From contig CAWZYM010000197.1 of NCBI GenBank assembly GCA_963966185.1, positions 337,501 through 401,500 on the forward strand: 64,000 nucleotides of DNA. Reading direction: 5' to 3'. A model generated the notes under the pieces. The model was given only the letters and a program-made list of their open reading frames with translations, had not been told where the DNA came from and ran no database searches. Both the position numbers and the translations under genes were made by a program. Positions 36,051 through 48,075 of the stretch are shown piece by piece (within the stretch, counting starts at the first letter, position 1; each line of letters begins with the position of its first letter). The DNA is from Rhabditoides inermis (Eukaryota > Nematoda > Chromadorea > Rhabditida > Rhabditidae).

Positions 36051-36485
36051 ATGGCTCAGTCCGTCGCTCCCGGAGATATCAACACCCAGCCGGGTACCAA
36101 GATCGTCTTCAACGCCCCCTACGATGACAAGCACACCTACCACATCAAGGTGCGTGAATATCGATCGAATATCGATCATTGAATGATTGGTCTTTTTCAG
36201 ATCACCAACACCGGTGGTCGCCGCATCGGATGGGCCATCAAGACCACCAACATGAAGCGCCTCGGCGTCGACCCGCCGTGCGGAGTGCTCGACCCCAAGG
36301 AGGCCGTGCTGATGGCCGTCTCTTGCGACGCGTTCAAGTTCGGAGAGGAGGACACCAACAACGACCGCATCACCATCGAGTGGACCAACACCCCCGACGG
36401 CGCTGCCAAGACCTTCCGCCGCGAGTGGTTCCAGGGCGACGGAATGGTCCGCCGCAAGAACCTCCCCATCGAGTACAACCCTTGA
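36051..36485 (+). CDS. msp: Major sperm protein, copy 2
   Basis: Exons 36,051-36,149 and 36,201-36,485 around a 51-bp intron give the same 127-residue protein as copy 1. The differences I found in coding sequence are synonymous (GAT/GAC and GCC/GCT in the PDGAAK segment). Splice sites are at the same positions. The 3' flank is similar but lacks a few bases (ACGACATTCGCG versus ACGTTAACGACTTTCACG), and AATAAA follows the stop. It functions as described for copy 1. Both copies appear intact, in line with msp usually being multi-copy. Confidence 0.97.
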
Positions 36486-37095
36486 ACGACATTCGCGAAA
36501 CGCGTCAATAAATGTGTGCAATTCAAGTGTTGCGTCGTGCATCCCATGGTGGTAGTGATAATTCTCATTAGACAGATACGCGCCTTTCTCGCCGACATTG
36601 TGTTTTTGTTTTCTTGTTTATGTTTTTGTTTGTTTCTGTTGGTATTGGAATAACGATCGTTCCATTCATCGCATCGCATCATTCTTGTAGTGAGGGTCAT
36701 CGTATACCACTAGCCCCGCCCCTTTTTCTCTCAAACCCACGCGCCGGCGCCATCCGCTCTCACCGCCGCTGCCGCCGCCGCTACTCATCCGTCTCGCTTC
36801 GCAGTATTAGTTGTTTTCCCTCGCTTGTTGTTTTCGCTATTACTCTCCTCACCCCTCCGGATTACCCCCACAACCTCCTATTACTTTTGATTTTGTCTTG
36901 TTTATGCGGTTTGCCGCCTGATTCGCTGGCGCGATAAGCGCGTGGTGTTTGAATGAGCAGCAACACCCGCGTTGCGATTGATTGCGCCACCCGTGACGCT
37001 CGCTATCAGCTTTTTGCCCCTTTGTTATCGCTAGATTACCACATATCACATTCCCTCCATTCAGCCAGACTCGGCGTCGTTTTGAGTTTTGCGCC
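36486..37095. other. Intergenic between msp copy 2 and coiled-coil gene
   Basis: Block 2 equivalent of 761-1,366. It includes the msp polyadenylation signal. No coding exon seen. Confidence 0.6.
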
Positions 37096-38905
37096 ATGTC
37101 GCACGCTCGCGACGGATCGCTACTCCGCAAAAAGCAGCAGCAGTGGGCGCGCGACAAAGGTACTGTTTTTTGTTTGTTTTAAACTTTTTCAAATTTGCAT
37201 GACATACTCGCTGTTACGTTTTGTTCTAATACGTTCTTTGTCCCCATTATATACTTGCCGTCGATCATCTCGCCGTTTCTAATCTGGGGTCAGATCTGCC
37301 GCGGGTCTCTCTCTCCTCTCTTGCCGGCTGGCGTACTAATTGACATATATATATATATCTGTCGGGCCCCCGGCGGGAGGCACCTGTCCCCTCTGACCCG
37401 GATGTCATAAACCGATGATGCCACTCGAAACCAGCATACCCGTCTAGCCGAGGCCCGCGATCGATCGATTGCCTCATTTGCTCATTTGCATGGGTTGTTG
37501 CTGAGAAATGGCTCTAGGTTCACAGCGTGTGATCAGCTATAGCCGCCGAAAAACGAGTTTAATGGTTGATTGAAGGCATGTCAAGGAGGGACAACTGCTT
37601 GGCGAGTCGCTCCTCGGTTTTTTTGTTGTTGCGTGTTTACAGCCTCGTATATCACCGGTGATCCTTTTTGATACTCCGTGCATGTTGGGGGTGGAAAAAG
37701 AGAGGGGGGAGCGTCGTTTAGGAATGGGCTCGTGCCATCGCTAGCCGAGGCAAACTCGTTTCCGAATATGGCCATCCACCTTCTTCCCATGCAGAATCAT
37801 CGCGTGCACCTTGACGCCTCATACAATGCCAAATGCGATTTAATGCGATCTTGAGGTGTTGAGATTTCTGCGATGGGAAATAAAAACTGCTGGAAGAGGA
37901 CGACAATATTACGGTCATCAATCATATTATCACAAATCAAATAAAAACGTGACCATGGGAGATTTTAGGTATACAAGCTAGACCGAATAGCTGTGCTTTC
38001 AGAGGACCCCACCGTGACGGAGACGTGGTTCCCGTTCGGGGCGCCGGGATGCGGATCGCCGAATCGACCGAGGGACGACAGGGCCGGATTGCAGCCTGCG
38101 GAGGAGTGCAAGGTGTGGACGGACACACAGTCTGATTCCGAAGTTTCTTTGTGTCCTCGAGTTCTGAAATATTCTGAATTCTGCAATTCTAAAATTATAT
38201 TCTTTTTTGTTCTTTTTTCAAATTCAATTCTGAAGTATTTCGAAGAGAGTGATCGCAACTTGTACAGGACGCGCAGCTCTCGCCAGCCGCCCGCGTCATC
38301 TCCAACAGCAGCAGCACAGAGAACGTCGCTCCCGGCAAGGTGCGCATCTCCCTCCCTCTCTCTCTCTTCTCCCTCTCTCTCTCTCTCTTCTCCCCCCTCT
38401 CTCTCCCTCTCTCCCTCTTCCCCTCTCTCTCTACCCTGTTTGCATTCTCGTTTTTATGTTCGACTTGGCATTTCGTATCGCGCACGGCTGTTTTAGTCAG
38501 AGTTGAATCACACACGCACTGTGCCGGATGGGGGAGAACTAGCATGTTGCTGTGGGTGAATGGTATAACGAGTCATGGCATATAGTGAGTGAAGGGAAAT
38601 ATGGGAAAGGGATCTGCGAAAGAAAGTGCAACAGCTGTGCGCGAGGGAGTGAATAGTGGAGAGAACTGTATGGTGCCCAGTCCATAGCAGCTGCCAAGAG
38701 GCGCTTTTTTGAGAGAGTGAGAGAGACGACGTCATATGTTATATGTTTAGCACCCAACATCGTCTCACATAGTCTTGCCTCGTAAAATCGCCCTCGAGTA
38801 TCTCGATCCCCTTGGTCATAAGCGGATTGTCGCTGCCTCGGGCTAATTTCGTTGATTGCTCCGTGATTCCCGAAGGGAGAGAGTATAATGTGCGAATCAT
38901 GCATA

Positions 38906-38960
<55 letters not shown>

Positions 38961-41900
38961 GAGTTGTTTGTTTGTATGCCTTCACTAATCTTCGCTGCGG
39001 GGGAGGAGAAAGCGAGACACCTCCGGTTTGCCGCATTGTTGCACTTTGCTCGAAACCGCCGAGAGAGAGAGAGAGAGAGGGGAGGGAGGGAGAGAGGAGA
39101 GAGAGATTGACACCTGAAAAACGGATCAAGCTTGAGAGTGGTCCAGGCTCTACGCGCGAAGCATCTTCTATCGGAATTCCATCGCGCGCCTCTCTCACTT
39201 GCCGCAATCTCGCAATCAGCTTTATTGTCTCCTTATCACACCTGGCATTTCGACCTCTTATATTTTATCGCCTTTCGAAAGAGTCGTCACCGTTTGCGAT
39301 CTGTTTGCTTTCGAATTCAGCATATTTTACGAGTGAAATAATGGTGTTTGCGAGTTTGCGCGATGCGTAACCACGCGGCTTCTACTGTCTTTATACGAGA
39401 CTGTAAAATGGCGAAGAGACGGTCGTGCGATCCGATCTGTGACCGGCGTCCTTCAGTTTATGCAAATGTTGAAGAGGGGGAAATGTGATCTGGCCTGGCT
39501 GTTTGGACGGGATGAGTCAACTGTTATGGCGGATCACATTGTGGAACAGAGAACAGTGCGCGAGTGAATGCGAGTAGAATAGATGGATGGAGGATAGCGT
39601 TTTGTGTTTTGTGTCTGGCGTCTGTCTGACGTATGCATACATATCGAAACGTGTTCCACTCACTCACTCACTGATTGAATCGCAAACTCAATTGGAATCT
39701 GTGTTTTATAGGATTCGTCTGTGCCTCCGTGTCCTGCTGAAATGCGCGGATCGCACGTGGTGGGTGGAACGCCGCTCGGTGGACGTAACCAAAACGTTTC
39801 TCAGAACTACTCAACGCACGAGGCAACGTCTACAGCGCCGCCGCCCCAGCACCAGCTACAGTATGCCGTGCCGATACAGTATTCGGGAGGCGCGGCGGGA
39901 GCGACGCCGTTTATGTACCCCTACGCGCAGCCGATCCCGTTGGAGTACATGCAGCAAGTATGGGCGGGTGTTGATTGATTGTTCGATTAACTGATCATTG
40001 ATAGACTGATTGACAGGCGCAATGTTTTATTGGATAGTCTGAGATGTGATACAATTATTTGTTAATTGATTTACCGATTACCTAATTGATTGACTGACCG
40101 GAACGGAATATATTTTGACAATATGTATCATATTTGAAAATAAAACTCACCGGAATGGGAACAACAAGTTATGTTTCAACAATGTTATACTACAACTAAT
40201 TTGATTGTTTGATTGCAGCTGCAGCAGTCGGGCCAGTTGCTGTACCCGCTGATGCCTCCCCACCAGCAGCAGCAGCCCGGCTCTCTGCCCATCCAGCCCA
40301 TTTCCATGCCCTTCCACCTCATCCCTCATGGGGCCATTCCCATTCCGGTCAGTGTGTGATTTCTGTCTCATCTTGGCATTGCGACATTAGTTGTAGTATA
40401 ACGTTGTTGAAACATAATTTGTCGTTCCCATTCCGGAGAGTTTTTCGTTTGTTTGAACATTGTTCTATTTTCATCCGGTAAGTTTTATTTTATAATATAT
40501 ATTTTCATTCCACATCATCTGTTCCAAATATTATTTATGGCAGCGAATGTGTGTCTATGTGTAGTTGTTGAAACATATAGTTCGCAGTTCTGGGATAGCA
40601 TAGCAAATTATTGCTGTATTAGTTGTAGCAATGTATTATTACACGCGTGTAGTCGTTGAAAGTTGAAACACAATAACAATAAGAAAACATTTAGTTATTA
40701 GTTCTCATTTTCGCCGTGTCCAGAACCCGAACCTGCCTCCCGCCGATCCGTCGATGTGCATGTGGAGTGGGCGGTCGGAGGAGGAGGAGGGGGAGGTGGA
40801 GGCGCATCAGCCGCAGGAGACGACCATCCTGCACGCAGACTGCGAGGCGGAGAGGGAGAGGAAGGGAAGCAGGGAGAGGGAGCATGAGAGGATAGAGAGC
40901 GGTGAGTGTACTGTGTTTTACAACCTCTTCCACTTTCACCCTTGTCTTCCACCCTTGGTCTCGTGTAGGTGTAACATAACTGTAAACTGCAACATTATCC
41001 AATTGAATTGCAATCGCCATCACATTGGGAATGTGCACAGACACGGCACGTTCTGTTTCATCCATGTCGCACAGGCAACCTTTTTCAGCCCTGCCCAACT
41101 CTCGCGTGCTGGAGGAACAGATCTATCAGGAGCAGGCTGCGGAGAAGAGAAGACTGGCGGCGGAGGCGCGCGAGAGGGAGGAGAGGGAGATGGAGAGGAT
41201 CGAGCGGGACAGGGCGGAGAAGGAGCGGCAGAGGGCGCGGGTGGAGGAGGAGCAGAGGGACAGGGAGAGGAGGAAGAGAGAGGTGAGGGGGAGTATTGTA
41301 CAGCTAGGAAGAGAGAGAGAGAGAGAGAGAGAGGTGAAGGGGTACTGTACAGTTATGAAGAGAGAGAGGTGAGGGGTACTGTACAGTTATGAAGAGAGAG
41401 GTGAGGGGGAGTACTGTACGTTTAGTTATGAATAGTGTGTGGTGTCCATGTATGTAAAATTTTGATGTGTTTACGGGCTTTCGTGTCTGATTTCTTTGAC
41501 GGACAGAATATTGCCCTTGAAATCATTTCGTAGCCATACATGGAGAGTGAAACATATTTGATATGTACCGTTGACCCGTTGACTATCATATCGTATCGTG
41601 AAATGTGGATAGTGGGATACCATATCAAATACCGAATACCGTATACCTTGGCGAATACCGTATACGTTGGAGGAGAGCGAGCGCAACCAGGAGCTGCTGC
41701 TCGAGGCGATCGAGAAGGCGAAGCGGGAGGCGGAGCAGATGAGGAAGGCCCGCGTGTACAAGGTATGCATTGTTTATCAATCAATCAATCATTTATCCAG
41801 AATCGCTATATCCTGGCTATACAACAAGTGCATACGATACACCACAAGGGCTAAGCGCTGGGAGAACACAGTTTAGCAACGGGGATGGTAGGGTCGAAAG

Positions 41901-43735
41901 TCGCAAGTCGATATTAGATCGATATTCAGTCGATAATCATTCGATTTCTTTTCCATAATCCATTAGAATTAGATACCATTATAGACGAAAGTGGAGCTCT
42001 GGGTGTGCCATTCCTTCCATTATAAATTCACAATAGTAACTACGCGGGCTAGGAAGACAGCGTTCTCATGAGCTATTCCCCGCCTTGCTCAAGGGTACTG
42101 GGGGAAGATCATTTCGACCCGACCGCGCGATGCGAGAGAGGAAGAAATAATAATTTTTCTTCCTCTCTCGCATTGTTTATGGTTTAAATTAAATGTTTAC
42201 AATCATGAATATGACACGTCTATAGAAAATCTTTGCATTGTTATTCTATTCTATTGATACGTTGACGGATAGAGATTCGAGAATTGCCCATGCTCCGCTG
42301 GGGTGTTGAGCGAGGTCAGAGTGTACAAGGTACGCGTACGAATAAGTACTTTGGTACGATCTCGGTCTCAGATTTGGATTCATGCTTACGTTGGAGTCTT
42401 CGAGGTCTTTGAGCTTGGAGCAGGTGAGAAAGGAAAGGATGTCTTGGAATATTACTCTCACCACAAGCTCTTTTTTTAGCTCACTTTGTGTTGTAGGAAG
42501 TAGTAGTGGTAGAGAAGATGGGAGAATTGCTCATCTTTTTCTGTTTGAGTGATTGATGTTACAATGAAACATGGATGTCACGGTATTTTGATAGTATTTC
42601 ATTGGTCATCTACGAAATCACTGATTGTGATCATTTCCGATATGGATGATTATTTGATTTGCTATTGGATTCCAGGATACTTATTGCTCGCATTAAAGTG
42701 ACAATTTCACTTAAAAATGATATTTTACTGATGAAAAGTTAATGGAAACATCAAATAACATCTACTAAACCTGAAAACTAGAACTTTTTTCATGATTTTA
42801 AACTATTTTTTGCCCCAAAAAATAGTTGATTTTGAGTGCTTTATGGGTAAAAAGTGAGGTTACATCACAGCTGAGTGTCTAAAACGTCTTGAATGACGGG
42901 AATTTCGAAATAAAATTTTGATATGGAATTCAGTTTCTAGCATAAACTGAAGTCGTAGAAACCGATAAACATATTCCTATGTGATATGCATATCGAGTTC
43001 AATAGTCACAGACAGAATTTGTAAAGCGCGCCAATTCAAAATTCAAAATTTTTCCGATTGCGGATCAATAAAAATGTCACTTTAAAGCCTTTGACGATTC
43101 GAGGTGGCATTGAAACATGAATGTCACAGTAGCTATGATAGATTAGTGCATCATGTTCAGCACGAAATCACACTGTGATGTGATCTTATTTTGTTATTCT
43201 CATTTTTAGATAAATGTTTTGTTTTCAGCACGTGCTGGAGACGCCGTCGCTGGACGCAGAGGAGGAGGCGCGTCTGCTGGGAGTGGACGGGGAAGAGGAG
43301 GGCGAGAGGGTGATGAGGATGGTGAGGGGGAGGGAAGGAGAAAGAGAGAGAGAGGGGAGAGAAAGAGGGAGGGAGAGGAGATAGAGGGAGGGAGGGAGAG
43401 AGAATTGATCGATATCATCCCCACAGGTGGACCAGTTTGATCGTCAGCGCCGCAAGGACATGGAGGAGGTGGAGCGGGCTGCGCCGCCGAAGAAGGAGAG
43501 GGAGGCGAGGGAGAGCGGCCGGAGCAGGGCCGGCACGAGAGAGAGAGAGAGAGTTACTTTATGTGAAGAAAATCGCACGCCCCTTCCAAAGTACGGCTAT
43601 CATCAACGAACGAAAGGGCAGCGACAACGCAATGCTACACACACACAAAAACACAACATAGGGCTGGCTCAGCGGCGGTGGCCTCGGTCGATTCCATCCC
43701 AAATACATCTCATAACAGAAACCCACGTGTAAACA
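37096..43735 (+). CDS. Arg/Glu-rich coiled-coil protein, block 2 copy (better preserved)
   Basis: Exons 37096-37159, 38003-38112, 38268-38339, 39712-39957, 40219-40347, 40724-40901, 41089-41282, 41673-41762 and 43229-43321 join in one frame to 392 residues; a tenth starts at 43,427. Order along the protein: MSHARDGSLLRKKQQQW start, WFPFGAPGCGSP motif, low-complexity Ser/Asn stretch, Pro/Gln/Tyr-rich region (YAVPIQYSGGAAG), acidic patch, then two strong Arg/Glu coiled coils. NQELLLEAIEKAKREAEQMR and the FG-PG motif recall CCDC66, a centrosome/cilium protein; tentative. Exon 5 keeps the frame (PFHLIPHGAIPIP) that block 1 has lost. Oddities: the exon 8 acceptor is TTGGAG instead of TTGCAG, and homology to block 1 stops at the GA run near 43,540. 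Beyond that the tail is unrelated sequence running to a TAA, so the natural C-terminus may be missing. Confidence 0.6.
41785..42190. other. Segment of about 400 bp present only in the block 2 copy of intron 8
   Basis: Block 1 goes directly from the exon 8 donor region into ATCATGAATATGACACGTC; block 2 has about 400 extra bases here. It could be an insertion in block 2 or a deletion in block 1. It contains a perfect 18-bp hairpin (42,130-42,173). No terminal repeats or target duplication were clear. Confidence 0.5.
42697..43081. mobile_element. 385-bp MITE with TTAA target duplication
   Basis: The element begins AGTGACAATTTCAC and ends with the inverted AGTGACA. It is flanked by TTAA at 42,693-42,696 and 43,082-43,085. 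Block 1 has the empty site with one TTAA (GCATTAAAGCC). TTAA duplication is the signature of piggyBac and Kolobok-type elements. It is too short to encode a transposase, so it is non-autonomous. Confidence 0.85.
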
Positions 43736-43820
43736 CTTCGCTACGGCACATCGATCAACAAGACTAAACCATAGAATAACCAAACAACCAAGCAAAAAAA
43801 AAGAGTATGCGACTACGTAC

Positions 43821-44776
43821 GTGGGGGTCGATGCGGATCTTGAGGCCGCCGCGCTGCTTGAGCGCCTTTTGGATGGCCGCCATCGACTCGTCCGTCAGCT
43901 TGAGCAGCACTGCGCTCTCGCTGTCCACACCCTCCGGCTCCAACCTGCAACACACATTGTCCAGATCATACACACGTGAAACAGTAACATCTTATTGAGA
44001 CACATCATCTTTTACGAAAACCCTGTTTGCCCAGAGATTTGCCTTGCTGTAAAATGAAGTGTTTCAGTTACTCTCATTTAATTCAATATCGCAAAATGTA
44101 CAACTAATACGGACGCACAATCAAAAGTCAGGTCTGCAAATAATCCCCTCAGCGACTCTGCCTCTTGCAAATAGCCTCATCATACTTAGTTTAGCTACAA
44201 TCCATTTCCATTACCAAACAAGCCACCTATATGAAAACTGTTATTTTAGCGAATAGAATAGGGCTTTGTAGGAACCATAAATTTGATAAACACTACCTAA
44301 TCGCTATTCATTTTCATACATTTTTTTTGTAAACCTCTCGTTCGTAGTCAGTCTTGCTTGTTTTCAGTTTTTAGTGGTATCACTCATAATGGCAAACAAT
44401 TGAATGTTATGTAGTGAGTGAATCACCAAATTACAGGATGAGAAATTTTTTTCTAGAAAACGACCTCTAATCAGCTTGTTATGATGCACACGTAATATGA
44501 TAACATTGCCAATCAATCCCCCTCTCGCCCACTCATTCACGCACTTGCATCGGACATCGTTAATAATGCATCAACCTCTAATCCCCACCCTGATTATAAC
44601 ACGAATAAGTTGAGCTGCAACTAAGTTTTGATTCGCAACAGCTAAACTCGTTACTAGTAAGTTATGCATAATGTACAGTAGTACACGTACCTGTGGACGT
44701 CGAGGGGCGGCGGGGAGCCGGAGGCGGACGGGTCAACGTGCGAGCCAGAGTCCAGGTCCATCGTCATATTGAACAT
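43821..44776 (-). CDS. Candidate ELL N-terminal exons, inverted relative to the rest
   Basis: On the minus strand, exon 1 (44,776 down to 44,691) and exon 2 (43,944 down to 43,821) have clean GTACGT donors and a TTGCAG acceptor. They join to exactly 70 codons: MFNMTMDLDSGSHVDPS at the start, then ESAVLLKLTDESMAAIQKAL and KIRIDPH. The VLLKLTDESMAAIQ segment resembles the start of ELL-family proteins (the VKLTDSALRAF-type segment). No continuation was found further down the minus strand, while the remainder of ELL begins on the plus strand at 48,562. I infer a small inversion that split the gene. It could instead be the start of a different gene. Confidence 0.45.
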
Positions 44777-45350
44777 GGTCGTCGTGTGCGCAGCTCCGCG
44801 GAGAGAGGGGCGGGGATGGAGAAGAGGAGCGGGGACGGCGACCGGGGGAGACCGGGGGGAGATACAAACTATACAAACTGTGAGAGAATACGAACAGACA
44901 CGACCCGACGAGGTTCACTCCCCCTGAAACAGGCACGGCATTAGAATGCGGGTTACAGCGTGACAACGGTGGTAGGCGGTAGCGCGAAGTGAGGTCTCGG
45001 CGGTGGTTATCAGAACGCGGCGAGTCTTTTTCCGCATCCCTATTCCGACAATCAGCACATTCGATCCACACCTATCAGTCAGCACACAGCATCAGCAATA
45101 GCGAGAACAGCCCTGGTTTTCCAGGCAATCCCACTGATTGACACAGCAAGGGGCAAGCAACACGCACTTTTGCCACGGAGGAGACCGAGCGCTCACAGCG
45201 AAAAATTGTCTGGTCAACGCTCGCCTATCACGACAGCACGCACACACAAGATTATGCAATCGCAAAACGGGGAGATGGAACAAACATCTCTACATTTTCA
45301 GCATATTTCACCCAATACCAGTTAGCAGCGATTACTCTTCAGATGTTTGG
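44777..45350. other. Intergenic, no supported gene
   Basis: Upstream of the minus-strand candidate exons; GC-rich at first, then mixed. No repeat of note and no exon with splice support. Confidence 0.5.
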
Positions 45351-45433
45351 GTAGTTGATTGCTCTCTAATGACTCTTGCTGATAGTTGATTGCTCTCTAA
45401 TGACTCTTGCTGATAGTTGATTGCTCTCTAATG
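45351..45433. repeat. 31-bp tandem repeat, about 2.7 units
   Basis: GTTGATTGCTCTCTAATGAC plus 11 bases repeats with starts 31 bp apart (GCTCTCTAATG at 45,361, 45,392 and 45,423). Confidence 0.9.
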
Positions 45434-45861
45434 TTCTTATTCTTATTCTTCTTCTTTTCCCCGCGGCGTGCGGTCGGGTCTTCATTTTGCCCCGCCGCTG
45501 CCGGATGATCGGGCGCATCGACAAGAATCCTTCCCAAGACATCCATTGAGCCGGCGGGAAGTAGCTCATGTGAAAGCAGTTCAGGCGCGAGGAGATACTA
45601 TGTGCAAAGCAAAAGAGTCTACGGCGCTGTCACATCAACAATGGTACTCTAATGGTCTATGGAAAGAATATCGATCAAGTATCGGAGAATTATCGATCAA
45701 GAATCGTCTTCCGCCACTAACCTCGTCTGCCCAACTGTCTTTCCCCGGCGTTAGCCCATAAGATCTTGGCCCACTGTATGCTTCCTATCCTATCATTGTG
45801 ATTGTGATTGTCATATTCAGCTATAACGATTCCGGATAAACACTTGACTTGATGTTTGGGT

Positions 45862-46003
45862 AGTGTTGTGGGAGCAATATCATGTGACAAGCATAGAAAA
45901 AAAATGAAAATGTCGAGTGTGTTGTGGTCAGGTGATGGGAAGAAGCGATTGGTACTAAAGAAGTGGGAGGGATTGCCTGATGGCATGCTCGCTCGCTCGC
46001 CGG
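45862..46003. repeat. Inverted repeat, left arm
   Basis: AGTGTTGTGGGAGCAATATC through GATTGCCTGATGGCATGCTC is matched in reverse at about 47,470-47,610. The arms are about 140 bp and nearly identical, separated by about 1.5 kb including the 529-bp tandem duplication. Confidence 0.9.
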
Positions 46004-46116
46004 GCGGCGGCGCGGTTTCGGTGCAGCACACAAGAATGCGAAGTGTGGAGTGAGAGAGAGTGGAGAGAGGGGAGAGGTGTGCTGATAGGTTGCCGCTCGC
46101 GCTTCTCGCGCCACTC

Positions 46117-47149
46117 TCCTCCGATCGCACACTCTCTCGTACTCTCTCTATCGATGCACAATGATCGATACGCACATTCGTCTCTCGTTCGTTCGTCGTT
46201 CGTGTTCGCTGAGACTGGTTATTCGCGGTGGCGGCCCGGGCCCGATAGACGATTGCTTCTCTTTCCCCACACTATCTCTCACTCGCACAACAATCGATCT
46301 CATAATCACTCAATCTCATTATGTTTTAGGGGCTATACTAGAAGGGGGGAGCGTGATATCATCGAATGCACAAATACACCTACTTATACGATACAAATAC
46401 ACCTACTTATACGATACGAATGCACAAATACACCTACATCGCGTCGGCGGCCATGCCTCCTCGTCCGGCCGGCGTTTCTCAAGGCGGACGCCTCCTCGGC
46501 CTCCTCCCGCCTCTCGTCTCCTAATAAGGTACTGCACTCGATTCCCAGATATCTATTGCAACAATGTGCGGGGGTTGAATGGAATGCGATGCGAATGAGA
46601 GATGTGTGTTTGTAATTGTTTGTAAGAGATGTGTGTTTGTAATTGTCCTCCGATCGCACACTCTCTCGTACTCTCTCTATCGATGCACAATGATCGATAC
46701 GCACATTCGTCTCTCGTTCGTTCGTCGTTCGTGTTCGCTGAGACTGGTTATTCGCGGTGGCGGCCCGGGCCCGATAGACGATTGCTTCTCTTTCCCCACA
46801 CTATCTCTCACTCGCACAACAATCGATCTCATAATCACTCAATCTCATTATGTTTTAGGGGCTATACTAGAAGGGGGGAGCGTGATATCATCGAATGCAC
46901 AAATACACCTACTTATACGATACAAATACACCTACTTATACGATACGAATGCACAAATACACCTACATCGCGTCGGCGGCCATGCCTCCTCGTCCGGCCG
47001 GCGTTTCTCAAGGCGGACGCCTCCTCGGCCTCCTCCCGCCTCTCGTCTCCTAATAAGGTACTGCACTCGATTCCCAGATATCTATTGCAACAATGTGCGG
47101 GGGTTGAATGGAATGCGATGCGAATGAGAGATGTGTGTTTGTAATTGTT
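46117..47149. repeat. 529-bp tandem duplication
   Basis: TCCTCCGATCGCACACTC starts units at 46,117 and 46,646. The two units look identical except at their ends. Identical open frames in both are by-products. Each unit contains short CAAATACACCTACTTATACG repeats. Confidence 0.93.
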
Positions 47150-47469
47150 GAGTGAGTGTGTTTCGATAAGAGGATTGTGTGATTGCGTGATTGCGTCACT
47201 TTGTCACTCTCTTCCTCTTGTCTGTGTGCGTCGACGAGGGAATTCTAATTTGGGCGGACACGGTTTTGCACGTTGGCCGCCGGCTGAACGGGTCGCATGC
47301 AAAGAGAGAGAGTGAGGGGAAGAGAAAAGGGGATTGTATGAATGGAGAGGAACGCGGAATGACGTCATTGTGTGGCGGAATGCGGCGGGGAGTGAGACGA
47401 GAGAGTGGTGAGAGAGGGGGCGAGAAGTGGAGGGACGCGAGAAAAGGAGATGTTGGAGTGAAGGTCGGC

Positions 47470-47610
47470 GAGCGAGCGAGCATGCCATCAGGCAATCCCC
47501 CCCACTTCTTTAGTACCAATCGCTTCTTCCCATCACCTGACCACAACACACTCGACATTTTCGTTTTTTTTCTATGCTTGTCACATGATATTGCTCCCAC
47601 AACACTACTC
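47470..47610. repeat. Inverted repeat, right arm
   Basis: Reverse partner of 45,862-46,003, beginning near GAGCATGCCATCAGGCAATC and ending AACACTACT. The A-run length and a few bases differ. Confidence 0.9.
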
Positions 47611-47619
47611 AAACAGGTG

Positions 47620-47797
47620 CGGTCAGTCTCTTCGAAAGCCATTCGGGAGTGTTTGGAAGGCATAGCAAGGCATTCCGAAGTGTTCGGGGGTATTTGGGAG
47701 TGTTTCGAAGGCAATTCGGGAGTGTTCTGAGGACGATTCGAAAGGCAATTCCGAAGTGTTTTGGGGGCATTCGGGAGTGTTTCGAAGAGACTGACCG
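47620..47797. repeat. Short element with 18-bp perfect terminal inverted repeats
   Basis: CGGTCAGTCTCTTCGAAA at 47,620-47,637 is perfectly inverted at 47,780-47,797. The interior of about 142 bp consists of diverged repeats of CATTCGGGAGTGTTTCGAAG. No obvious target duplication. Confidence 0.75.
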
Positions 47798-47959
47798 GTA
47801 CTTAAAACTCACGTTGTCACTTTGTGAGTGACACTTTAAAATGGTATGGGGGTGGGCATTGATTTATCTGAACAAAGGTTTGCTTGTTTGCAGAATAGAT
47901 CATATCCGTGTTGCCGTTCTCTCTCATTTCTTATCCACTACTGTCACCGATTGGAATCG

Positions 47960-48015
47960 TTTCTCTTTCTCTCTCTTTCTCTCTCTTTCTCTCTCTTTCT
48001 CTCTTTCTTTCTTTC

Positions 48016-48053
<38 letters not shown>

Positions 48054-48075
48054 CTCTCCCCCTCCCCCTCCCCCT
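47960..48075. repeat. Pyrimidine tract (CTTT/CT)n
   Basis: A run of CTCTCTTTCTCT and CCCCCTC with almost no purines on the plus strand. Confidence 0.9.

Noticed and set aside
46161..47144. Identical 145- and 171-codon open frames in the 529-bp duplication
   Set aside because: Repeated only because the DNA is duplicated; no splice signals, no codon pattern, no recognisable family.
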